A DNA stretch of 54,392 nt from a virus. Positions 1 through 7,038 of this stretch are shown piece after piece. Made by a program: the position numbers and the translations under genes. Each line of letters begins with the position of its first letter. Positions within the stretch are counted from its first letter, which is position 1. Below the pieces are notes generated by a model. That model was not told where the DNA came from and ran no database searches. It worked only from the letters and a program-made list of their open reading frames with translations. Where the stretch lies: IMG/VR virus record IMGVR_UViG_3300025767_000026, positions 1 through 54,392 of that record; one strand, given 5' to 3'.

Positions 1-735
1 GAACAGAAAGATGAAATATTACAAAAGCTAGACAACGACGAGCATTACTATGGCGAGTTTGGTAAGCAGTTTTTATCCAACTCTGACATTAAGACTCTTT
101 TAGAGGATCCGCTTAATTTTAAGCAGTCTATGGGCGACAACAATCCTAACCTTATAAAAGGATCTTATTTTCACACCTTAGTACTTGAGCCAGACAAGTT
201 AGAACGATATAAGATTATCGATGCTTCAACCCGTAATACTACTAAGTATAAAGAACTATCTGGTGGTGAGATGTGCCTGCTTGAAAAAGAAGCAGATGAG
301 CTTCAGGTCTTGAGAGATAAACTTATGGCGTGTGATGCGTCAAGAGATCTGATCCAAGACATCGATGTGAGCTACGAAGTGCCCGGAGTGTTTGAGCTTG
401 AGGGTGAGTGGTGGAAAATGAAGGCTGATATTGTAAATAGAACTCAAGGTTATGTAGTGGATTTAAAAACCACAGCAGACATTGATAAGTTTTCTAGGTC
501 TGCTCAAATGTATAACTATGACAGCCAAGCCTACATATACTCCACGTATTTTAATATGGATTTTTTATTCATAGCGGTGTGTAAAAAGTCTCAGAAAATT
601 GGTATCTTTGATTGTTCCCCTCAATTTTTAGAGCGGGGTAAAGATAAGGTAGAGAGAGCAGTAGAACAATATAGATTGTTTTATAAGGATGAAAACTTTG
701 ATCCAACGCAGTATTTTATATCTAAAACTTTATAA
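1..735 (+). CDS. RecE/ExoVIII-like PD-(D/E)XK exonuclease (5' partial)
   Basis: The reading frame is open from the first base, so the true start lies outside the window; the first internal ATG at 130 is not a convincing start because protein-like sequence precedes it. Counting from the window edge, a GSYFHTLVLEP segment (about residue 54) is typical of phage exonucleases related to RecE and DUF3799. The PD-(D/E)XK core follows as D143, D154 and K156 (KADIV, then VVDLKTT), with a later Gln/Tyr-rich helix. The family degrades duplex DNA 5' to 3' to leave single strands for annealing or recombination. The neighbouring SSB-like gene fits a DNA recombination or host-DNA degradation module. The nuclease fold is fairly secure; the exact activity is inferred. 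Confidence 0.75.
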   Translation, partial: EQKDEILQKLDNDEHYYGEFGKQFLSNSDIKTLLEDPLNFKQSMGDNNPNLIKGSYFHTLVLEPDKLERYKIIDASTRNTTKYKELSGGEMCLLEKEADELQVLRDKLMACDASRDLIQDIDVSYEVPGVFELEGEWWKMKADIVNRTQGYVVDLKTTADIDKFSRSAQMYNYDSQAYIYSTYFNMDFLFIAVCKKSQKIGIFDCSPQFLERGKDKVERAVEQYRLFYKDENFDPTQYFISKTL

Positions 736-761
736 ATTAAATTAACTTAAAACTAGAAATT

Positions 762-1076
762 ATGGCAAGTATTATCAAAACAAGTATTGATCTATCTAAA
801 ATTGATAAATCAAAAATCATCAAAGGAAAGAAAGGCCAGTACCTTCCTATCACGATTACCCTCAACGACGAGGTAGATCAGTTTGGAAACAACGGTCCAA
901 TCATTATGGAACAATCAAAAGAAGAGCGCGAAGCAAAAGCCCAAAAAATCTATCTTGGCAACGTGCAAGTTGTTTGGACTAACGGGCAGAACGTAGATGC
1001 AGCTCCTCGTAAAGACGCAGGTCAACCACAACGACAAGCAGCACCACAAGTTGTTGAGGACGACCTTCCGTTCTAA
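762..1076 (+). CDS. SSB-like protein with acidic C-terminal tail
   Basis: A 104-residue protein with a beta-rich N-terminal half, then a Gln/Ala/Pro-rich linker ending in EDDLPF. That ending closely matches the DDDIPF tip by which bacterial SSBs recruit partner proteins. The body is shorter than a canonical bacterial SSB and I cannot trace a complete OB fold by eye. It resembles a short family common in Bacteroidota phages. The gene sits between the exonuclease and the primase-helicase, as expected for a replication and recombination ssDNA-binding protein. The start ATG follows a purely A/T leader with no Shine-Dalgarno. Function is inferred from the tail and the context. Confidence 0.65.
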   Translation: MASIIKTSIDLSKIDKSKIIKGKKGQYLPITITLNDEVDQFGNNGPIIMEQSKEEREAKAQKIYLGNVQVVWTNGQNVDAAPRKDAGQPQRQAAPQVVEDDLPF

Positions 1077-1168
1077 TGAAATGTGAATTTTGCGGGAATG
1101 TCATGAAAGTACAAGATTACGACTTTTGTGACATATGCCCAGACTGTTTAGAAGACTCTAACTATTAA
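1076..1168 (+). CDS. 30-residue Cys-rich zinc-ribbon-like peptide
   Basis: A tiny frame whose ATG overlaps the stop of the SSB-like gene (TAATG). It encodes 30 residues with five cysteines arranged as CEFC near the N-terminus and CDICPDC near the C-terminus, the spacing of a minimal zinc ribbon. The C-terminus is acidic. Overlap coupling and the dense CxxC pattern argue for a real gene, although it is very short. It may be a small zinc-binding accessory of the replication module. No specific function is recognisable. Confidence 0.5.
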   Translation: MKCEFCGNVMKVQDYDFCDICPDCLEDSNY

Positions 1169-1182
1169 ATTAAATTAAATCA

Positions 1183-2898
1183 ATGCAAGTAAATAATACA
1201 GAGATCAATGGATTCTTGATTGACAAGTTCAATCAACACGATCTAGAAGCTGGACAAAAACAAGGAATCTGCCCCTTGTGTTCACCTGACAGAAAACCCA
1301 AGAATGCAAAAGCAAAGTGCGCTTCTTATGATTGGGAACGTGGTCTCGGTACTTGCCACAATTGTAGTAAATCATTTCAGTTACACACATATCAGCGTAA
1401 AGGTGCTTCAGAAAGAGAATATGTTCGGCCTGAAGCCCTTGAATTAGCTGACAGCGTTGATGTTAAAGTGCTGGGATGGTTTGCCACAAGAGGGATATCT
1501 CAGGAAACTGTTGCTAGTCTAGGTATTAGCAACGGTCCTGAGTATATGCCGCAAACCGGTAAAACCGAGAATGTCATAAAGTTTAATTATTTCATGGGCG
1601 ACCAACTTATTAATATTAAGTATCGCGATGGAAGAAAGAACTTTAAATTATATAAAGGCGCTGAAAAAGTCTTTTATAATATTAACAGCGTAGTAGGCTT
1701 CGATTACTGCGTAATAGTAGAGGGCGAAATGGATGTCCTTGCTATACACGAGTCTGGCATAACAAATGTCATCTCAGTGCCGAATGGTGCTACATTAAAT
1801 ACTAATAACTTAGAATACCTAGATAATTGTATTGATTATTTTGAGGACAAGCAAAGAATAATCATTGCAGTTGATTCAGATGAAGCCGGCCAAGCATTGC
1901 AATCAGAGTTAGTTCGACGACTAGGCTCCGAGATGTGTTACTTAGCTAGCTTTGAAGATTGTAAAGACGCTAACGAATACTTATTAAAACATGGAAAAGA
2001 AAAATTGGCGCAGCGTATTGCCGGAGCAAGACCAGTACCACTCGAAAATGTTACGACGTTCAAAGATGTGGAAGACGAAGTCACGGACTTTGTCCGAAAC
2101 GGTTTCAAACCTGGCTATCAAGTGGGTTTGGCCAATTTTGATAGCATCTTTTCTACTTATACTGGCCAATTCATTACTGTTACTGGCATTCCAAGCTCTG
2201 GTAAATCAGATTTCGTAGACCAGATGGTTGTTGGATACAACCAAAACTATGGATGGAAAACAGCTTACGCTTCCCCAGAAAATCAACCTACTTATTTACA
2301 TGCCCACAAGCTGATGCGCAAGGTATGGCAAGATATGCCAAAAGCGGAAGACATATACTCCGACCAATGGAATCAAATAGCTGATCACGTTAACAGCAAT
2401 TTCTTTTTCATTGACATGGAGCGTTATACGTTGGACGCTGTTTTGCGCAAAGGCGCAGAGCTGGTTAAGCGCAAGGGTATTAAGTGCTTGGTAATCGATC
2501 CTTTTAATAAAGTGCGAGCGCAAGACGCTTCAGGTGATGTCAACGTCTATACATTAGAGTATCTAAGTAAGATAGAGATCTTCGCTAAAAAGTATGATGT
2601 ACTTGTTATTGTTGTTGCCCACCCTACTAAAATGTATAAGGGAGCTGACGGCAAGATTGAAGAGCCAACCATGTACAATATCAAAGGCGGCGGCGAATGG
2701 TATGATGCTTCATATCACGGGCTATTGGTTCACAGGGATTACGAAGCTAAGACTGTTAAGGTCAAAGTGCTTAAGGTTAAGTTCCAAAACCTTGGAGAGA
2801 ATGGCGCAGAAGCTCATTTTAAATGGGAACATAAGTCAGGATGCTTTGTACCGCATGAGCAAATAAATATTGGCGATGATAAGATGCCCTGGGAATAG
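1183..2898 (+). CDS. DNA primase-helicase (T7 gp4-like)
   Basis: A 571-residue bifunctional replication protein. The N-terminal zinc ribbon uses C30, C33, C58 and C61. A TOPRIM primase core follows: VIVEGEMD with E180, then VDSDEAG with D231 and D233. The C-terminal RecA-like DnaB-family helicase has Walker A GIPSSGKS (335-342) and Walker B CLVIDP (D439), followed by VIVVAHPTK. Length and domain order match T7 gp4, which lays primers and unwinds DNA ahead of the polymerase. The DNA polymerase itself must lie outside the window. The start follows a repeated TTAAA leader. The identification is secure. Confidence 0.95.
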   Translation: MQVNNTEINGFLIDKFNQHDLEAGQKQGICPLCSPDRKPKNAKAKCASYDWERGLGTCHNCSKSFQLHTYQRKGASEREYVRPEALELADSVDVKVLGWFATRGISQETVASLGISNGPEYMPQTGKTENVIKFNYFMGDQLINIKYRDGRKNFKLYKGAEKVFYNINSVVGFDYCVIVEGEMDVLAIHESGITNVISVPNGATLNTNNLEYLDNCIDYFEDKQRIIIAVDSDEAGQALQSELVRRLGSEMCYLASFEDCKDANEYLLKHGKEKLAQRIAGARPVPLENVTTFKDVEDEVTDFVRNGFKPGYQVGLANFDSIFSTYTGQFITVTGIPSSGKSDFVDQMVVGYNQNYGWKTAYASPENQPTYLHAHKLMRKVWQDMPKAEDIYSDQWNQIADHVNSNFFFIDMERYTLDAVLRKGAELVKRKGIKCLVIDPFNKVRAQDASGDVNVYTLEYLSKIEIFAKKYDVLVIVVAHPTKMYKGADGKIEEPTMYNIKGGGEWYDASYHGLLVHRDYEAKTVKVKVLKVKFQNLGENGAEAHFKWEHKSGCFVPHEQINIGDDKMPWE

Positions 2899-3171
2899 AT
2901 GGGTAGCGGCACAAAAAATAAGAAAGGTAAACTAATGGGCAATTACACGCCCACGCCGGAGGAAGAACAAGCTTTTATGTGGTGTGTTAGAAACGGCATT
3001 AGAATATCTCCTTTGGCTGCTACGCGAGGAACCCCAACTGAATGGCATATAGTTATTGAAACCAATAACAAAAAATCCGTAAGCCCTGAATCATATGGGC
3101 CTGGGTTAATATGGGAAAAGTTACACGAGTTTTTTACTTATTATTATGAGAAATATAGAGAAAGAATATAA
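2899..3171 (+). CDS. Conserved-type phage hypothetical protein
   Basis: A 90-residue protein whose ATG directly follows the primase-helicase stop and whose 3' end overlaps thyA by 26 bases. An alternative start lies twelve codons downstream, at a second ATG (2935), so the first residues are uncertain. The body holds MWCVRNGIRISPL and a C-terminal aromatic helix (EKLHEFFTYYYEKYRERI). There is no catalytic motif, signal peptide or membrane segment. Tight packing between replication genes supports a real gene. Function unknown. Confidence 0.6.
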   Translation: MGSGTKNKKGKLMGNYTPTPEEEQAFMWCVRNGIRISPLAATRGTPTEWHIVIETNNKKSVSPESYGPGLIWEKLHEFFTYYYEKYRERI

Positions 3172-3961
3172 AGAGCTATTGTCACAGGTTTTAGAAGCCG
3201 ATGACAAGCCAGATCGCACGGGGGTCGGAACAAGATCTATATTCGGTGCAACTATTGCTCACGACATGGATCTTAACTTTCCACTGCTTACCGGCAAAAA
3301 AGTTTCTTTTAATGCAGCAAGAACAGAATTGCTTTGGATACTCAACGGCAGAACTGACTTAAAGTATTTAGAAGATAACGGCGTTAAGTATTGGAGGCCG
3401 GACTATGAGCGATCAGGCAGAACTGACGGCACGCTTGGCCCGGTGTATGGAAAACAATGGCGTGATTTTAACGGCGTAGATCAGCTGCAGAATCTTGTGC
3501 ATAGCATTAAGCGCGATCCTAGCTCAAGGCGCCTTATGATCAGCGCATGGGCTCCGCATGAGATGCATGATATGGCATTGCCTCCTTGCCATCACGCTTT
3601 CCAAGTTTATATAAATAACGGGAAAATGGATTTGTTGTGGATGCAGCGATCTGCCGACTTGTTTCTTGGTTTGCCTTATGACATTGCAATGTATGGCTTA
3701 TTACTAGAGATGCTAGCTAAAGGCGCTGGGTACAAACCTGGAAGATTGATTGCTCAGTTAGGTGATTGCCACCTATACAATAATCATATTGATCAAGCAA
3801 AGTTATATATTTCTAACGGCATTAGAGTAATGCCTAAGCTTATATTAGATAAGGGTATTGATGCAACGTGCTCTATACCGGAGGCAAGCGACATAAGAAT
3901 ATGGGGCTATGACCCATACCCAGCGATTAAAGCTGAAATTAATGTAGGAACAACTAACTAA
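3146..3961 (+). CDS. thyA: Thymidylate synthase
   Basis: A 271-residue folate-dependent thymidylate synthase converting dUMP to dTMP with methylene-tetrahydrofolate. The catalytic cysteine is C148 in LPPCHH. The dUMP-binding arginine segment RRLMISAW precedes it, and the FLGLPYDIAMYGLL helix and the QLGDCHLYNNH segment follow, all standard ThyA landmarks. Length matches bacterial ThyA (about 264 residues). The start overlaps the upstream gene. Together with ribonucleotide reductase and the MazG-type gene it forms a deoxynucleotide supply cluster that makes the phage less dependent on host pools. Confidence 0.97.
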   Translation: MRNIEKEYKELLSQVLEADDKPDRTGVGTRSIFGATIAHDMDLNFPLLTGKKVSFNAARTELLWILNGRTDLKYLEDNGVKYWRPDYERSGRTDGTLGPVYGKQWRDFNGVDQLQNLVHSIKRDPSSRRLMISAWAPHEMHDMALPPCHHAFQVYINNGKMDLLWMQRSADLFLGLPYDIAMYGLLLEMLAKGAGYKPGRLIAQLGDCHLYNNHIDQAKLYISNGIRVMPKLILDKGIDATCSIPEASDIRIWGYDPYPAIKAEINVGTTN

Positions 3962-3972
3962 AATTAAAAAAA

Positions 3973-4776
3973 ATGTATTATATTTATCACATACCAAATA
4001 AAAAGATTGGCGTTACACGTGATCTTAATAAACGGGTTACTGTAACGCAAGGATACAAGGAGGGTGAATACGAAGTTCTAGATTCTAGTGAAGATATTAA
4101 TTATATATCTTACAAAGAATTAGAGCTTCAACTACTCTACGGGTATAAGATTGATAATCAATTATATAAAAATTTATTTAATAATAAAAAGAAACCAATG
4201 TTACTAAACGCCACAGACGCCACTACTACTTTCCCGTGTCCGCTTAATAAGCTTAAGGGGCAGCTCATGGATGTTAAAGGATTATCCTGGCATACGCCGG
4301 AAGGCCATGAGTTTGAAATTAACGAAGCAACCATTCCTTGGATATTAGCCAACGCCAAAGTGTCAATGTATGATAAGACTCGGTCTTATATATACAACAA
4401 GGCTTTCTATGAGGCTTTTGCAGAAGACACTGCTGATAACAATGTTTATGACAACATCCGCGAATGGGCATTCCAGCGTGGATTATATGACAAAGGCGAT
4501 TCAAACACACAATATCTTAAGCTAATGGAAGAGGCTGGGGAACTAGCTCAAGCATTATTAAAGAAAAACAAAAACGAAATTATCGATGCTATCGGTGATA
4601 TAGTTGTTGTGTTGACTAACCTAGCGCATATGGAAGACTTAGCGATTGAAGCCTGCATTGATGCTGCTTATGATGAGATTAAAAATCGTAAAGGCGCAAT
4701 GGTAAACGGCACTTTTGTAAAACAACAATCGTTCCCAAGCGGAACTACTGATCACTGGAAAAAAGTAACACTATGA
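3973..4776 (+). CDS. MazG-like NTP pyrophosphohydrolase with extra N-terminal domain
   Basis: The C-terminal third (about residues 165-255) is an all-alpha NTP pyrophosphohydrolase: LKLMEEAGELAQALL supplies E186, E187 and E190, and NEIIDAIGD supplies E202, D205 and D209, the EExxE...ExxD metal-binding pattern. Such enzymes hydrolyse (d)NTPs to monophosphates and can lower (p)ppGpp or non-canonical nucleotides. The first ~75 residues begin YYIYHIPNKKIGVTRDLNKR, which resembles the opening of a GIY-YIG nuclease domain, though key residues are not all evident. The middle section is unassigned. The MazG domain is confident; the N-terminal reading is tentative. Confidence 0.8.
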   Translation: MYYIYHIPNKKIGVTRDLNKRVTVTQGYKEGEYEVLDSSEDINYISYKELELQLLYGYKIDNQLYKNLFNNKKKPMLLNATDATTTFPCPLNKLKGQLMDVKGLSWHTPEGHEFEINEATIPWILANAKVSMYDKTRSYIYNKAFYEAFAEDTADNNVYDNIREWAFQRGLYDKGDSNTQYLKLMEEAGELAQALLKKNKNEIIDAIGDIVVVLTNLAHMEDLAIEACIDAAYDEIKNRKGAMVNGTFVKQQSFPSGTTDHWKKVTL

Positions 4777-5012
4777 GAGACAAAGTAATTAAACAAGTAG
4801 TAGATAAGATCATGAGCCGATCTGATGTAGGCTTTAAAAAGTATGGCGTAACGCTACACGAAGACGATCAATCTCTTGACACTTGGCTGAATCATTTGCA
4901 AGAAGAGCTTATGGATGCTGTAAATTATATTGAGAAAGCACGAATGGTGTTGCGTGATGAAGTTGAAGATTGTTACATAAGAGATCAAAACGATGCGGAG
5001 AAAGAGATCTAA
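4773..5012 (+). CDS. Small helical phage protein, possibly MazG-like
   Basis: A 79-residue protein whose ATG overlaps the stop of the MazG-like gene (ATGA), implying translational coupling. The core reads GFKKYGVTL, then WLNHLQEELMDAVNYIEKA, a pattern common in short phage proteins. The EE..D spacing recalls half of an all-alpha NTP pyrophosphatase. It may work on nucleotides with its upstream partner, but length and incomplete motif leave that open. Its 3' end overlaps the resolvase gene by 20 bases. Confidence 0.6.
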   Translation: MRDKVIKQVVDKIMSRSDVGFKKYGVTLHEDDQSLDTWLNHLQEELMDAVNYIEKARMVLRDEVEDCYIRDQNDAEKEI

Positions 5013-5442
5013 AAAGAAAGGACCAGTACAGGCAAAGCGGATAACGTATGACGGGATAAACTTTGCTTCGGGCCTTGAGAGATACATGTACATGGCTTTG
5101 AAGAAAGCTAAAATTAGCGCTGAATACGAGGGCACAACGTTTGAGCTTTTACCAGCGTTTGATTTTGTAAATGAATCAATAGAGCGCCAATCAAATGGCA
5201 AAGGCGAATATAGAAACCGTGGCTGCAAAAAAATATTAAACATTAAATATACGCCGGATTTTGTAGCGGATGATTTTATAATTGAGTGCAAAGGAAGAGC
5301 CAACGAATCGTTTCCAATTAGATGGAAGTTATTTAAAAAGTGGTTGTGTGACAACAACGACAATAGGGTGTTATATAAACCACAAAATCAAACAGAATGC
5401 GACAAGACAATCGACATGATCCGGTTAGCCAGAAAAAGCTAG
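4993..5442 (+). CDS. Endonuclease I-like Holliday junction resolvase (PD-(D/E)XK)
   Basis: A 149-residue nuclease resembling T7 gp3 endonuclease I and DUF1064-type proteins. The catalytic set is visible as E29 (in SGLERYMY), D89 (in YTPDF), E98 and K100 (IIECKG), equivalent to the E-D-E-K set of T7 endonuclease I. A very basic N-terminus (RRKRSKKK) would aid DNA contact. Members cleave branched DNA, clearing recombination intermediates before packaging. Size matches T7 gp3 (149 residues). It overlaps genes on both sides. Confidence 0.78.
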   Translation: MRRKRSKKKGPVQAKRITYDGINFASGLERYMYMALKKAKISAEYEGTTFELLPAFDFVNESIERQSNGKGEYRNRGCKKILNIKYTPDFVADDFIIECKGRANESFPIRWKLFKKWLCDNNDNRVLYKPQNQTECDKTIDMIRLARKS

Positions 5443-5570
5443 CTAGACAAAAATACGTCGAGCGCCAGATCGACAAGTGGGCTAGGTGGTCTATGGCTAC
5501 CAGAGGCCGGATTAAGTTCAAAGAACTTGTAGAGATACAGGATAAATATAATATCAAATGTTATGGCTAA
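5397..5570 (+). CDS. Small basic hypothetical protein
   Basis: A 57-residue frame overlapping the end of the resolvase gene by 46 bases. It is rich in Lys, Arg and Gln and protein-like: QKYVERQIDKWARWSMATRGRIKFKELVEIQ has amphipathic helix character. The ATG at 5397 is used because it is the first in frame; a later internal ATG is possible. Its stop overlaps the next start. It belongs to a run of tiny overlapping genes before nrdB. No function recognised. Confidence 0.45.
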   Translation: MRQDNRHDPVSQKKLARQKYVERQIDKWARWSMATRGRIKFKELVEIQDKYNIKCYG

Positions 5571-5703
5571 AACAAAAACAATCAGCATTGTTACGTATAA
5601 GAAAGTAACGAAAAGAAGACCAGGCGTTCACGCAAAAACTAAAAATAGTAACTCTAAAACAAGCAAAAATTATGTCAAAAAATATGCAGGACAAGGAAGA
5701 TAA
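5563..5703 (+). CDS. 46-residue basic phage protein
   Basis: Encodes 46 residues, about a third Lys or Arg, with the segment RRPGVHAKTKNSNSK followed by NYVKKYAGQGR. I recall near-identical short proteins in many Bacteroidota phages, which supports a real gene. It overlaps genes on both sides by a few tens of bases or less. The strongly basic, low-hydrophobic composition suggests nucleic acid binding, but function is unknown. Confidence 0.6.
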   Translation: MAKTKTISIVTYKKVTKRRPGVHAKTKNSNSKTSKNYVKKYAGQGR

Positions 5704-5833
5704 GGGCTGGACAATACAACTAGGAGTATATCCTGGGGTTGTATTTGGCTTTAGAACATACAACAACGAAGATTCAACAATCCACGTGCTATACGTGCCA
5801 TTTTTTGATGTGGCTGTTATAATAGATAAGTAA
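5672..5833 (+). CDS. 53-residue hypothetical protein upstream of nrdB
   Basis: Starts inside the preceding small gene and ends with a TAATG overlap onto nrdB, so it is probably translationally coupled to the reductase subunit. The sequence is beta-rich (GWTIQLGVYPGVVFGFRTY, then a hydrophobic LYVPFFDVAVII) and resembles a short conserved phage family of unknown role. It is too short for a stable membrane protein call. Function unknown. Confidence 0.55.
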   Translation: MSKNMQDKEDKGWTIQLGVYPGVVFGFRTYNNEDSTIHVLYVPFFDVAVIIDK

Positions 5834-6801
5834 TGGGATTATTTGACGAGAGGATAGCTTATAAGCCCTTTGAATACCCTGATTATTACACAGAGGGTTG
5901 GCTAAAGCAAGCGCAGGCATTTTGGCTGCACACAGAGATCTCAATGCAATCAGATATTAAAGACTGGAATGAAAAACTCACCCCAAAAGAAAAAAGCCTT
6001 GTTGGAAACATTTTACTTGGCTTCGCTCAGACAGAATGTGCAGTGTCCGATTATTGGACCCAAAAAGTGGTATCTTGGTTTCCGAAACATGAGATAAAAC
6101 AAATGGCTATGATGTTTGGTAGCCAAGAGACAGTACACGCTGTAGCGTACAGCTACTTGAATGAAACATTAGGACTAGAAGATTATGAAGCGTTTTTACA
6201 CGAGCCTGCAACGGCTGATAGGTTCGAAAACCTGGTGGCATACGACGGGGAATCCCATATTGGAATTGCTCGTTCTCTTGCTGTTTTTAGTGCTTTTGCG
6301 GAAGGAGTTAGCCTTTATAGCGCTTTTGCTGTATTATATTCTTTTCAAATGAGAAATCTTTTGAAAGGTATTGGGCAGCAAATGAAGTGGAGCGTTCGTG
6401 ACGAGTCATTACACAGTAAGATGGGCTGTCAGTTGTTTCGCCATATGTGCGAAGAGAACAATCAACTAGCGCATCTATGCAAGGCTGATATAATCAAAGC
6501 GGCTGAGACAATGGTTGATCTCGAGATTAAATACATTGATAAGATGTTTGAGATGGGGGATATCGAAGGTATATCTGCTAATGACTTAAAGCATTTTATA
6601 AAAAAGAGAGCAAATGAAAAACTCGTGGAACTTGGTTATGCCGATTTATCTGGGCATTTTGTTTTTAACGGAGCTGCTGCCAGTAATCTTGATTGGTTTT
6701 ATCACCTCACTGGCGGGCACACTCATACTGATTTCTTCGCTATTAGGTCTACGGATTACAGTAAAGCGGGCGAAAACGAGGATTTTGAAGATATTTGGTA
6801 A
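5833..6801 (+). CDS. nrdB: Class I ribonucleotide reductase beta subunit
   Basis: A 322-residue ferritin-like radical-generating subunit. Metal ligands are visible as E68, E99, H102, E157, E191 and H194, and Y106 lies seven residues after E99, the position of the E. coli R2 radical tyrosine. All carboxylates are present, so this is not one of the metal-free substituted variants. It supplies the radical for NrdA, which reduces ribonucleotides to deoxyribonucleotides. It is separated from nrdA by one small gene. The start overlaps the upstream stop. The identification is secure. Confidence 0.95.
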   Translation: MGLFDERIAYKPFEYPDYYTEGWLKQAQAFWLHTEISMQSDIKDWNEKLTPKEKSLVGNILLGFAQTECAVSDYWTQKVVSWFPKHEIKQMAMMFGSQETVHAVAYSYLNETLGLEDYEAFLHEPATADRFENLVAYDGESHIGIARSLAVFSAFAEGVSLYSAFAVLYSFQMRNLLKGIGQQMKWSVRDESLHSKMGCQLFRHMCEENNQLAHLCKADIIKAAETMVDLEIKYIDKMFEMGDIEGISANDLKHFIKKRANEKLVELGYADLSGHFVFNGAAASNLDWFYHLTGGHTHTDFFAIRSTDYSKAGENEDFEDIW

Positions 6802-6813
6802 TAAAAAAAAGAT

Positions 6814-7038
6814 ATGAAAGGACAAAAACAAAGCAAGGCAGACTTGCACGACAAACAAATCAAAGCTATTGTTAATACTTTGAAAAACATAATTGGAGAA
6901 CTAGATAATATTCGTAACTTATCGGTTGGCACATTAGAAACTGTAAAGCTTATGTCTGGTTATCAATCGGCATTAATGCAGCTACAAGAACAAATGAAGG
7001 AAGAAGCTAAAGGAAAGGAAGAAGAAAATGTGGGATAA
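6814..7038 (+). CDS. Small coiled-coil protein between nrdB and nrdA
   Basis: A 74-residue, highly charged, mostly helical protein (NTLKNIIGELDNIRNL, then QSALMQLQEQMKEEAK) with heptad-like spacing. Its end overlaps the nrdA start by 11 bases. Other phages place glutaredoxin genes near nrd genes, but no CxxC is present here, so it is not a thioredoxin-fold reductant. It may be an assembly or regulatory partner of the reductase; this is only positional inference. Confidence 0.6.
   Translation: MKGQKQSKADLHDKQIKAIVNTLKNIIGELDNIRNLSVGTLETVKLMSGYQSALMQLQEQMKEEAKGKEEENVG

Noticed and set aside
4854-5363. A 169-codon - strand frame across the MazG-neighbour and resolvase genes
   Set aside because: The + strand genes there have catalytic motifs and overlapping starts; the antisense frame has none.
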